Shown: positions 11,732-21,720 of the stretch, one piece after another | Numbering within the stretch: position 1 is the stretch's first letter | Layout: each line of letters begins with the position of its first letter | Assembly (NCBI GenBank): GCA_039621445.1 | Contig: CP154957.1 | Location: forward strand, 41,876,011 to 41,940,010 | Direction: 5' to 3' | Source of the DNA: Euglena gracilis | Lineage: Eukaryota > Euglenida > Euglenophyceae > Euglenales | Length of the DNA: 64,000 nt | The notes under the pieces: model-generated | What the model was told of the DNA's origin: nothing | The model's input: the letters and a program-made list of their open reading frames with translations, nothing else | Databases searched by the model: none | Made by a program: the position numbers and the translations under genes

Positions 11732-11779
11732 GGGAGGAACGGGGTTGCTCTCGATGTCTCCGCAGGTCAAGAGTCTGCC
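11732..11779 (-). other. Second 2A-like motif (degenerate)
   Basis: Encodes GRLLTCGDIESNPVPP on the - strand, in a different frame from the first motif. It matches LLxCGDxExNPGP except that the critical Gly of the terminal NPGP is Val. That change is expected to abolish ribosome skipping. It lies about 45 codons after the first 2A-like motif. Confidence 0.65.
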
Positions 11780-11880
11780 GCGTCCGGTTCTGCCGAGGCC
11801 AAGCGCTGGTACGTACATATGTGGGCTACCATCCACGTGGGCCCCGGCCGTACATGGATGTCGGCGCAAGTCGGCTTTAG

Positions 11881-13470
11881 ATGAATGATGGGGCGTCCAG
11901 GAAGAGCCGGCCCCGGGCCTGGGTTTGATTGGACATCTTCCAGTGTCAGCAGGATGTCACCTCTGCCGGTCCGAGGGTGAGCTTGACAAATGCCCGTTCT
12001 TCCGGCTCCACGACGTTCATCCGACAGGATAATTGAACCCTGCCACCTCGGAAACCCCCTACCTGGCCCCTCTGGGCGGCTTAAAGAATCAACCAACGCC
12101 CATTTTCCCCGGGGGACCGGGGGCTTGAGGCTTCGCTCTCCACCACGGCGGTCTTGACGAATGCCGGCTCTGGTGGCTCCACCACGTTGGTGTGAGCATA
12201 TATTCGGACTCGGAGACCTCAAAAACCTCCCTGAGGGGCCTCTCAGTGGGCTCTGCCGGGTCATTTTTGTGAAGAAATTGTAATGGCAAGCGCCGGGCGG
12301 CAGTGGTTCCCGTACTTCACGAGACGGGAAAATTCGGCATGGCCGTTTGCGGCATCCCGCCGCCTTTCGGCGGGACGAGGACCGCTTTTTCGGGTCCGCC
12401 GCCCTCGAAAACCCTCCTTGTGGACATCTGAGCGGGATCCGCCGGGTCGTCATGATGAAGCCACTTTGATGGCCGATGCCGGGGGGCAGCGGTCCCCCTG
12501 TGCCACGGGACCTCAAAATTCGGCCTGGCTGTTTCCGGCCTCCTGCCGCATTTCGGCGGCCCGGGGACCGCTTTTTCGATTCCGCCGCACGCGAAAACCT
12601 CCTTGGTTGGCATCGGAAGAAGCTCCGCCGGTGGTCATTTTGAAGGAACTGTGATGGCCGCTGCTCGTGGGCAGTGGTTCCCGTGAGCCAAGGGAACAGA
12701 AAATTTGGCCCGGCCGTTTCCGGCCTCCCGCCACATTTTGGCGGGCCGGGGTCTTTCGGTTCCGCCGCGCGTCTCACTGGCATGCGCCCGGTCCTCATGG
12801 GGAAGAAATTGTCATGGCCGCCGCCAGGGGTCATTTCTTGCCGTCCCACAGGGCTCCCAAAGTCTGGGACGCAATCTCCAGTGTTCGGTGTTATGGGTTT
12901 TACCCGGAGTTTCAGCGGAATTGACGTCCTCCGAAACTTTGGGAGAAAGCACAGGGCCACACACACGCTTTCCCAGCAAAATGTCTCACCAAACTTTTTA
13001 ATGCTTTTGTTAAAATCTCCAGGGTCCAGTGCTGTGCTTTTCTCTTGGGGTTGGGCTTGTGGGAAAACCTTCTGCAGCACTTTGGGAATGCACAAAGCCA
13101 AACCCAAGGTTTGGAAGCAAAATGTCTGCAAATTGGGTCCACAAATCTTGATCGAGATGTCGATGTGCTGCTGCTGTTGCGGCTTCTCATGGGGCTGGCT
13201 CTCCCAGGGCTTGGGCCGCCAATCTTGTTCAAGATGCCGATGTGCTGCTGCTGTTGCTGCCTCTCCTGGGGCTGGGTCTCCCAGGGCTTGGGCAACCACT
13301 GTCGATGTCGATGTGCTGCTGCTGGGTGGCTGAATCTCACCCTTCTTCTCCTGGGGCTGAGTCTCCCAGGGCGTCATAGATGTCGTTGTGGACTCCGGGG
13401 GCTGTTGAAATCCCCCGGGCAGGTGAGGTTGTCGTTGCAAATGACTTCTCATAGTAGTCGTCAAGGCCAC
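11881..13470 (-). CDS. Non-LTR element N-terminal ORF with repeats and 2A-like motif
   Basis: An open frame of about 530 codons reaching 11,767. The first third is Gln/Ser/Thr/Pro-rich. The middle has at least three copies of a roughly 60-residue repeat built around PLPPG, FSRAA and KKRS. Near the end is LLTLEDVQSNPGPGP, which matches the 2A ribosome-skipping consensus (D-V/I-E-x-N-P-G-P) except Q for E. In non-LTR elements of trypanosomes and some animals, such motifs separate an N-terminal peptide from the replicase. The function of the repeat region is unknown. The start at 13,470 is only the first Met of the frame; upstream similarity to 13,600 is in another frame. Confidence 0.6.
12110..12870 (-). 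repeat. Coding tandem repeat, ~185-bp units
   Basis: Units start near 12,290, 12,480 and 12,664, with a degenerate one before them. Each contains CAGTGGTTCCCGT-like, CGGCCGTTTCCGGC-like and GACCGCTTTTTCG-like words and a diverged tail. The unit length is near 185 bp, not an exact multiple of 3 in every copy, yet the - frame stays open across all units. The encoded repeat is Arg/Pro-rich. Confidence 0.7.
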
Positions 13471-15732
13471 ACTTCAAACCTTGGGGTTGTTTGCTGCTCG
13501 AAGTCGTCCTTCTGAACTTCAGACACAACTCGGGGATTTCAGGCCATGAGGATGTGTTTTGACGAAAATAGACACTCAGAAAGATGGACAAAAAAATAGA
13601 CACTCAAAATCTACCAGCTAATTAGGAAGTACCTAGTGTCGTCGCCTGCGCTAGCATTGGCTTATCCTAATTGGTAGTGATTTCATGAAAAAGTGAAAAC
13701 TTGCAATGAAACCGTGCAAATTTGACGTTACTGAAATTTCAGGCCTTTTGAAAACTTTTGGCCATTGCTGGTCCCACCCCCCTTATCCAGTCTCCATCTG
13801 TTATTAGGGGTTTGGGGGGGCGGGGGGGAGCCCCCTGGGGACCCAGGGGCCCTACAAAAATTTTCTGATGGCGTCCTGCACACACAATGTTATTTTGTTA
13901 TTGGTTTTGGAACGCAACCGATTTGGCCGGTTTTCACCATTTCTTTTAATGTGGGACGCTTTTTGACATTTTCAGGGACATTCGGAGGGCTCAGATTTCA
14001 AAAAAAAAAGGAGGGGTGTTGCAGCACAGTGGAAGCCGACCTGGTCGGCCCACCTCCAGAGGTCGATAAGCCAAGCAAAGGCCTCCAGAAGTGGCATGTG
14101 TGTGCAAGGCAAGCCATGGAGGTCGTTTCCACTGAGCACATGGTCAGCCCGACCTCCAATTTGTCGACCGACCTGGTCGGCACGACGGATGGAGTCCCAG
14201 TGGGGGGGGGGGGGGGCTGGGGGTGGGGAGCGGCCACACTGGCAGCCGCGCTGGGAGGGAGGGTGTCCGAGGGGGGTAAATCGGTATTTTCGGGTCCAGA
14301 AAGTGGTCATTTTTGGCCATTTTGGGCCATTTTTTGATAAAAAAAATTCTGGGCCACGCGAGCTTGCATCTCCAATATACATTTTCTACACACAAATTGT
14401 GGCTGAGCCCAGATTTCAGCCTGAAAACGTGTCCAGCCAAGTGTCCATTTGTTATTTGCTGTTTGTTCGGCATGATCAATGCTAATCCTAGAATGTCCCC
14501 CCGCAATCACTGCACACCTTTCCCATTTTGTGTCCTTTTTGTTGACACCGTTCCCATCTCCTGTTCTCTTTTCCATTTTGTCAATTTTTTTCACCCCATG
14601 GCATTCAGCCCATCCTCTCACCTGGAATTTCTGATCGTGGTGCATCCCAAAGAGCCATCTTCCCATTTTGAGTTTGCTAGAGACCAGGGAATTTCTTAAG
14701 CCGGAGGGTACCCTACCCCCCCGGGGGGGGGGGTCCAGCCAGCCAGCAGCTCAAATCCAGCCAGCAGCCCAAATTCGGGCTGGGAGCCCCCCCCCCCCGG
14801 GGGTCGAGTGAAATAAAGTCAGGTCCAGCCCGGCCAGAGGCCGGGCCAGCCGGCCGAAGGCCGGCCCAGCCGGCCGCAGGCCGACCAGCCAACTGGGCTG
14901 TTCAGCTCACTTATCCCTGCATTTTCCCCCCTCATCACAGCCCCTCCATCGCAGCCCCCCAGCCTTGATCTAGCTCCACCCATCAAAATGTCGAAAATGG
15001 CAAAAATGTGTTAGAAAATTTTGTTTTTCCTCGACCCAGCCCAGCCCAGCCTGCTCCAGCCCCGGACCCCCCCCTCCCCCCCACCCCCCCCCCCCGGCCG
15101 GGGGGGGATCCAGCCAGCAGCTCAAATCCAGCCAGCAGCCTTTTTGCCAGCCGGAGGCTGGACCCCCCCCCGGGGGGTCCTTAAGAAATTCTCTGCTAGA
15201 GACTGCCTTTCAAAGAATTTTTTGAAAGGGAATTTTGTAGGATATTCTAATCGACCATCACATTTTTTGGGAATGTTGGGCCATTTTTGACAAAACTCCA
15301 TTTTGGGTGTGGAAATGCACCAGTTTTGGAGTTTTTCTTTTAGAGGACGAGACTTTTGCGTTGCAAAACTTCTTTTAAAAAACACACTTTCCATTTTTTT
15401 GAAAAAGCACTTTTTTGTTGCTTTTTTTTTAAAAAAAAAAACAGAACAGATTTTTTTTTGAAAAAAGTTAGCTTTGATAATGCTCCCTAGAATGGTGGTG
15501 CCCCCGCGTCCCCCCCCGCGTCCCCAACACCCCCTTGGGGAAGCTAGGCACAGTGGGGGGGGGGGGTTGGGGGGGGTGCGTGGCGCAAGCGGCCATGGGG
15601 GGCGGAGGGGTCCCCCCCCCCGAGCGCCTGGCCTCCTGTGGTTAAAAGTCCTTTGATAAAGGGGAGTCGGGTGATGCGGTACAGTGGCCATTTCTGTCGA
15701 CCTCCAGAGGTTGGCCCAGGGGTTTTTTGTGG

Positions 15733-16120
15733 TACTTGTCTATTATCGCACGACATACCCCCCCCCTTTTGGTTATCGCACGACACCTTATTTTTAGTCC
15801 TATGGAGGTTAGGCAGGGGGGGGGGTTGGGGGCTTCGCCCCTAAAGGAATTTCAATGGAGAAACTTCACCGCCATGTATTTCCAATGAAGAGGGGGGGGG
15901 TGGGGGGGGGTCCCGCCCGAAAAACCCAAAGTCACCGCCTGATCTCCTATGGGGTTATTGAAGGAGTAGGGTTAGGTGCGCACAGGCCATGTAGCGCAAC
16001 ATGGCCTGTGCGCACCCTACCCTACTCCTTCAATAACCCCATATTAACCCCAAAAAAGGGCGTCGTGCGATAACCAAAAGGGGGTATGTCGTGCGATAAC
16101 AGACAAGTACCTTTTTTGTG
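15733..16120. repeat. Foldback element with nested hairpin
   Basis: Left GTACTTGTCTATTATCGCAC with CGACATACC and GGTTATCGCACGACACC is mirrored at the right by CGTCGTGCGATAACC, GGTATGTCGTGCGATAACA and GACAAGTAC. Nested inside, 15,953-16,045, is a hairpin with arms of about 40 bp around GGTGCGCACAGGCCATGT / ACATGGCCTGTGCGCACC. This is typical of a foldback transposon-like unit without coding capacity. Confidence 0.8.
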
Positions 16121-16254
16121 GTCTTGGACCCCCGGGGAGGGACAGGGTGGGTGGGTCCAGCCGAGCCCCCCGGGGAATAATCAAAAAGTTACAGTGAACA
16201 CTTGACCTTTGGGTGGTACCCCCCCCCCCAGTCGTACGACCACCCCTCATTTAC

Positions 16255-16460
16255 GACCACCCCCCCCCCCGGTCACAGGTTGCAGGTCATGGGGGTGTTA
16301 TGACCCCCCCCCCCGGTCACAGGTTGCAGGTTGCGAAAAATTTAACACCACCTTACCTATGACCGCCACCTCATTTACAACCACCCCCCGGTCACAGGTT
16401 GCAGGTTATGGGGGTGTTATGACCCCCCATAAGGTCACAGGTTGCAGGAACCCGGTCATA
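16255..16460. repeat. Tandem repeat with GGTCACAGGTTGCAGG
   Basis: The word GGTCACAGGTTGCAGG occurs three to four times at roughly 50-65-bp spacing, separated by C runs, CATTTACGACC and GTTATGACC. It lies 200 bp upstream of the MVP start. Whether it has a promoter role is unknown. Confidence 0.6.
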
Positions 16461-16645
16461 CGACTAGGGGGGGGGGGTAGTTTGGGCAGTCCCCCCGCCA
16501 CCCCATTTGTCATGGGCACCTATTCTCTTGATCAAAGATTGCTTTCGACGGAAGGACGTTTCTCTTGCAGGGTGCCAATGGGTCGAACCGTGGGGGGGGG
16601 GTCCCCCAGCCAACCATTCAGTCACTGTGCCACTCCTGGCCCGGC

Positions 16646-16647
16646 AG
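16646..16647 (+). promoter_or_regulatory. Candidate splice-leader acceptor for MVP
   Basis: An AG (GGCCCGGCAG|GTTTT) lies 17 bases before the MVP start codon, after a modestly pyrimidine-rich stretch. Euglenozoan mRNAs commonly receive a 5' spliced leader at such an AG. The call rests on position only; another CAG lies at 16,567-16,569. Confidence 0.3.
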
Positions 16648-16664
16648 GTTTTTGCTCCTCATCG

Positions 16665-16922
16665 ATGGACGGCGCGTTCATCATCCGGCTGAAGCCGAAC
16701 CAGTACATCCACGTGCTGGACAACAACACCAACGTCACCCGGCTGCTGCAGGGCCCCGCCACCTTCACCCGCCAGGACCATGAGAAGATCCTGTTCCAGC
16801 CCAAGACCTGCATCAACATTCCCCCCCGGCACTACTGCTGCGTCCGCAACCCAGTGGTGAAGGAGGATGGGCAGCCCGTGACTGACGCCCACGGCCAAGT
16901 GAAGATCCGTCTGGGGGACGAC
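16665..16922 (+). CDS. MVP: MVP exon 1
   Basis: 86 codons. It begins MDGAFIIRLKPNQYIHVLD, aligning with the MVP N-terminus, so the Met at 16,665 is chosen although the frame is open upstream. It includes the conserved PPRHYC and ends GQVKIRLGDD. Intron 1 starts |GAGCAGGCACC. Confidence 0.92.
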
Positions 16923-17949
16923 GAGCAGGCACCAACACTGGCAACAGAAATCCAATTTTTGAATGCTTGCTTTCAGGGCGTCGCTTGAGCCGAAGTGGAC
17001 CCCTTCCCCCCAGCCAGCCAGCCAGCCACAGATCCAGCCAGCCAGCAGCCTTTTTCCAGCCCCGGGCCCCCTCCCCCCATCGAAGAGTTTTTACTACAAA
17101 AAAGGGGTGGCGGACGCCGGTTCTGTCCAAAACCCGGCGTTCCGGACGCCGGTTCCATCCGAACCCCCCAACCTTCGGTCAAAGGACACTGCCAGGACCA
17201 ATCTCCGACCACTGATCTGCAATGTCACGCCACTTTGCATCTACCAAATTCCGGCAATCGCGAGGGTATTTCTGGCTGTGTCAATTGTCCAGCTACCAAT
17301 TGAAAGCTCTTTTCATCAGACGACTGGTGATCACCACCAAATTTAGCCACACCGCCTGGCTCTTATTTTCTGTCACTGGGAAATCCTAATTTCTGGTGCC
17401 CCCCAGGACCCCTCAGGTGGTTGATTCGAAGAGAAAAAAAGTTTCTGTAAGGTTTATTCAGCATCTTAAACCAAAAATCACTGAAAATTACCACAAATTT
17501 CGACTCAGATTCTGGCCGATCCGACGATCGCGAGCGTATCTCGGGCTGCGTGCAACTTTAGGGTATCAAGTTATCACTCGATCGAAAGCTCTTTTCAACA
17601 GACGACCAGCGGTGCGGCTCCGTGCGGAATCCTGGCCATGCTACTTCTGGAGGTCGGGCCGACCTGGGTCGGGCCGACCATTGGCCATGGCTTATCGACC
17701 TCTGGAGGTCGGGCCGACCAGGTCGGCCCGACCTCCACTGTTCTGCAATACCCCCCCCCTTTTTGGAAATTTAAGCCCCCCCCCCTCAAAAATTTGATTC
17801 TCTTATTTCAATTCAAAATGAACGTAAAACCATCCGAATGTCCTTAGAAACGTCAAAAAAACGTCCCAAATTCAAAAAAATTGTGAAAAATGGCTAAATC
17901 AGGTGAGATCCATGGCCAATGACAAAAATTCCTTTGGAGTGCAATGCCC

Positions 17950-18025
17950 AAACCCTAACCCTACCCCTACCCCTGACCTTGACCCTGACCCTAACCCTGA
18001 CCCTGACCCTAACCCTAACCCAGCT
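17950..18025 (+). repeat. Interstitial telomere-like repeats
   Basis: Degenerate tandem CCCTAA/CCCTGA hexamers. Short perfect runs also occur at 18,463-18,478 and, as TTAGGG, at 41,413-41,435. This matches the TTAGGG telomere type of euglenozoans among other eukaryotes. It is internal, not a chromosome end, since genes flank both sides. Confidence 0.75.
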
Positions 18026-18261
18026 CTTTCATCCCATATTGAAAAAAATTGAAAAACGCGAACTTAGTCGGCCTACGGCCTCCTCCGGGGGGGGCGGGCC
18101 CCCCCCCCCCCCCGACCCCCCCCCCCACCCCCCCGCCTAAAATAACAAAATCCCGTTGTGTGTGCAAGGCAAGGATGGCCAAAGCAAGTATCTTCTTTGA
18201 GGCCAGAAAATTTTTTGATGTTTGTAGCCGGCTGTTCAGAAACGAGATAATTTGGCCCTAC

Positions 18262-18412
18262 AAGGTACCAGCTACCCCAAAGAGCCGCCCAACTAGGGTT
18301 AATACACATGGGGGACCCTCGCTCGACGCCTTCGGCGCCTCGCTCAGGTCCCCCCATGTTTTTAACCCTAGTTGGGTGGCTCTTTGGGTTCACTGGGTAC
18401 CTTGTAGAGACC
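18262..18412. repeat. Large hairpin, ~60-bp imperfect arms
   Basis: The left arm CTACAAGGTACCAGCTACCC...CAACTAGGGTTAATACACAT is mirrored by ATGTTTTTAACCCTAGTTG...GGGTACCTTGTAG. The loop is CTCGCTCGACGCCTTCGGCG. It lies inside MVP intron 1. Confidence 0.8.
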
Positions 18413-18659
18413 AATCTAACAACGTTGAGCGGGAAATGTTCTGCTATTTGGATAAGAATCGTAACCCTAACCCTACTCCTTCAAATAACGTCAGAAATTC
18501 TTTTTTACCACAGGTTGATGCCATCAGGAATTCTTTTTGTGCTAAAATTGCGCTTTTTATGCTCCACAGGGTTTGGCCAAGGGTTTGGATGCTTTTGAAA
18601 AGGAAAACCATTGAGGTCGTTTCTATCGACCATGTTGTCGGCCCGACCTCCAATTGGTC

Positions 18660-19085
18660 GGCAGGGAAATGCGTTTCGCATTTTTTCGCATTTTTGCGCA
18701 TTTTTTGGGCATTTTTTCAAATTTTCCAAAAATGCGCATTTTTGCGCATTTTTTCGCATTTTTTTGCGCATTTTTTCGTTTTTTTCAGCACATTTTTTTT
18801 GCTTTTTGGCACATTTTTTCGTGATTTTCCAAAATTTTCGCATTTTTTGACCATTTTTGCAATTTTTTTTTGCAAAAAAATTTAAATTTTTGACTTTTTT
18901 TGAAACGTACATTTTCCTCATTATTCTACATAATTTCTTCAAATTTGGGCCATTTTTGCATGTTTTTGGGTAATTTTTGCATTTTCGTGATTTTTGCGCA
19001 TTTTTTCTCGGATTTTGCACATTTTTGCGCATTTTTTCCAAAAATGCGCATTTTTTGCGCATTTTTGCGCATTTTTTTCCAAGGC
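18660..19085 (+). repeat. GCGCATTTTTT cassette
   Basis: Dense degenerate repetition of TTTTTGCGCATTTTT and TTTTCGCATTTT, ending at a C run and flanked on both sides by GGTCGGGCCGACC-type palindromes (18,605-18,665 and 19,110-19,300). Similar cassettes occur at 2,935-2,985, 3,460-3,520, 22,435-22,500 and 23,970-24,345. Confidence 0.7.
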
Positions 19086-20567
19086 CGGGCGAGCGCATTT
19101 CCCCCCCCCCCTGTGGTCGGGCCGACCACATGGTCGGTAACCCAAACAGGTCGGGCCGACCTGGTCGGCCCGACCTATAGTCAAAAGTCCTTTGAAAAAG
19201 GGGGGTAATGCGGTACAGTGGCCATTTCTGTCGACCTCCAGAGGTCGGGCCGACCATATGGTCGGGCCGACCATAGGTCGGCGCGACCTCCAGAACTAGC
19301 ATGGCCAATATTCCGCCCGGGGCCCAGCGGTGCTCATCAGATCTTTCCACGCCGCACGGTACTCTATTTCCAAATCTGGGCCAATTTTCACCAAATTTGG
19401 ATATCCACCCCACTCGTCCCCAAATGGCAAAATTCATTGTCCTAGATGGTTAAAACCTATTTTCTGGGCCCGACGCCTGTCTTGAAATTCTACTGACATT
19501 AACGGATTTCAGCCTGAAATTGTTTGTGTCAGTCGATTTCCATTCAGGCGCCCGTTTATGTCAGTCGATTTCCATTCAGGCGCCCGTTTATGTCAGTCGA
19601 TTTCCATTCAGGCGCCCGTTTATGTCGGTCGATTTCCATTCCATTGAAATCTGTTGCTGGTCAGATTGGGAATTTTTAGTGACTTTTTGGACATTTTGGA
19701 TCTCCCTTTTTTGAAGACATTTTTGGTCCTATGGGGTTGTGGAGGCGTTATGGACCAGAAAAAAACCAAATTTTGTGGTCAGGTGATCACAGCTGGCTGA
19801 ACTTTGGATGGAACAGACGGAAGGACGGAGCTGAAGATTATCATTTTCTGGGACTTCAGAAAAAGCATTCGGCAAATTTGCCCTGAACCAGTTGTCATCA
19901 CTGGTCATCTGAAAGAAAAGCTTTTGGGTGAGGAGTGATTTGGCCACGTTAAACCTATTTTCTGGGCTCGACGCCTGCAATTCTATTCTATTGCAAGGCT
20001 GTGTTCCTGGCAACATGGCTTTGGTCAAAATCTGTGTTTCTAAAAAAATGCAGAGTCTGCGTTTTAGGCACAGTTCTTGAGATAGAGATTGTTCTTGTCA
20101 AAATAAAAAAAAAAATGCATTCCGAAAAAATGCAGAGTCTGCGTTTAAGACACAGTTCTTGATGTAGAGATTGTTTCTTTCAAAATGGAAGAAAAGCTGC
20201 ATTCCGAAAAAGGGAACAAAAGGTTGGGTCGACATTAACGGATTTCAGGCTGACACCTAAAATGTCCCGAAACCGAACAAAAGGGCATTCAAAAAAAGGA
20301 CACAAAAGGTCGGTCGATTTCCAAGACATCGGAAACCGTTTATGTCAGTCGATTTCCATTCAGGCGCCCGTTAGTGTCGGTCGATTTCCATTCAGGCGCC
20401 CGTTAGTGTCGGTCGATTTCCATTCAGGCGCCCGTTAGTGTCGGTCGATTTCCATTCAGGCGCCCGTTAATGGGCCAAAAACCACTTTTTTGACCATATT
20501 TCCGTCCAGGCGGTTCGGTCGAATGAATATCAAGACAGGCGTCGGGCCCAGACAAAATAGGTTTTAG

Positions 20568-20671
20568 AAAAATCGACCGACACTAACAGATTCAGCAGGG
20601 GCGCCGGGCGGCTCGCTTCGCTCGCTCGCGCCCGGCGCCCCTGCTGAATCTGTTAGTGTCGGTCGATTTTT
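20568..20671. repeat. Near-perfect hairpin, 43-bp arms
   Basis: The arm AAAAATCGACCGACACTAAC...GGGGCGCCGGGCG is repeated inverted, with an 18-base loop GCTCGCTTCGCTCGCTCG. Arms appear identical base for base. It lies within the 19,450-23,290 element. Confidence 0.9.
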
Positions 20672-21229
20672 GTATAGAAACAGTCACACCACGACCTTAG
20701 GGCCACTTTTAGGCACTTTTGGTGACATTTTTAGGAATGAAAATCGGACGCCAGGTTTTGGACAAAACCGGCGTTCCTAACGCCGGGTTTTAGGACAGAA
20801 CCAGCGTCCGGAAAAACCGTGGGGGGGGGACGCCGGTTCTGTCCTGAAACCGTGTATTGGGGCTCTGGCTTCACGCCCGAACCGGCGTTCTGGGCGCCGG
20901 TTCGGCGCAGAAATTTTTGCGCCGAACCGGTGACCAGAACGCCGGTTCGGGCGGGAAAACGGCGTGCTGGGGACCGAAAATGAAAAGTGCCAAAAAGTGT
21001 CCAAAATGGTTTGTAGACATGAGGCAATCATATCTGAGCACTTTTTGGGGGGTATTTGGCCAGAAATTGGGGTATTTTGTGCAACAATTTCCATTTGGCC
21101 AAATCTGGGGATTTTCTGAAATAGAATACCATGCAGCAGGGCTGAAATCTAAGGCCATCTAAATAAAACCCTTGAGAAGGGTTATCGATCAAGGGGCAAC
21201 ATGGCAGGTGAACAGTGGATTTTGGAATT

Positions 21230-21720
21230 TGCGAAAAGGGTCCAAAAATCGTAATTCTGAAAAACCCAAGGGGTCCAGCGAAAATTTCCTAACCATAATT
21301 CTGAAAAACGCAGGGGAGGATCCAACCAATTTTGAAAACACCCAGGGGGGCCAAAATTTCCCAACTGTAATTAACATTTCCCAACAATTTCGAAAAATTC
21401 CCGGGGGGGTCCAGCCAAAATTTCCCAACCGTACTTCTGAAAAACCCTAGGGGGGGCTCCAGCCAATTTTTTTTTCAACCGTGTTTGTGAAGAAACCCAG
21501 CCAAAATCTCTGAACCGGAATTCTGAAAAAAGGGGGGATCAAATCCCAACCATAATTCTGGGGAAAAAAACAAGCGGGGTCCAACCGAAAATTCGGCATT
21601 GCAAATCTGAAAAAATCTGGGGGGGTCCAGCCAAAATTTCCCAACCGTGATTCTGAAAAAACCTAGGGGTGGTCAACCAAAAAAATTTTCCAAATCGTAA
21701 TTCTGAAAAAAAAAACCTTT
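21230..21720 (+). repeat. Degenerate ~50-bp tandem repeat
   Basis: About nine diverged units contain AATTTCCCAACC, GTAATTCTGAAAAA, ACCCAGGGGG and TCCAGCCA. It is internal to the inverted-repeat element in MVP intron 1 and has no coding sense. Confidence 0.7.

Larger units (their letters stand above)
10426..13610 (-). mobile_element. Non-LTR retrotransposon, 3'-incomplete
   Basis: Reads from about 13,610 down to 10,426 on the - strand in three successive frames. The order is: low-complexity N-terminal region; tandem-repeat region (12,110-12,870); two 2A-like motifs (11,911-11,957 and 11,732-11,779); a linker; and a reverse transcriptase that stops after domain A. The YxDD domain and 3' end are absent. 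Non-LTR copies usually lose the 5' end, so loss of the 3' part implies a later deletion or insertion near 10,490. Frameshifts near 11,800 and 11,290 make this copy inactive as sequenced. Confidence 0.75.
13611..16664. repeat. Intergenic repeats upstream of MVP
   Basis: Contains GGTCGG/CCGACC palindrome repeats (14,030-14,200, 15,650-15,715), CCAGCCAGCAGCTCAAATCC copies (14,730-14,770, 15,110-15,140), a poly-A/T stretch (15,420-15,470), a foldback element (15,733-16,120) and a tandem array (16,255-16,460). No coding sequence was recognised. MVP starts at 16,665. Confidence 0.55.

Noticed and set aside
10590-11880. + strand ORFs opposite the non-LTR element
   Set aside because: They are antisense shadows of the RT and 2A region; the - strand carries the recognised motifs.
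17950-18025. Chromosome end
   Set aside because: Telomere-like repeats are short, degenerate and flanked by gene sequence on both sides.
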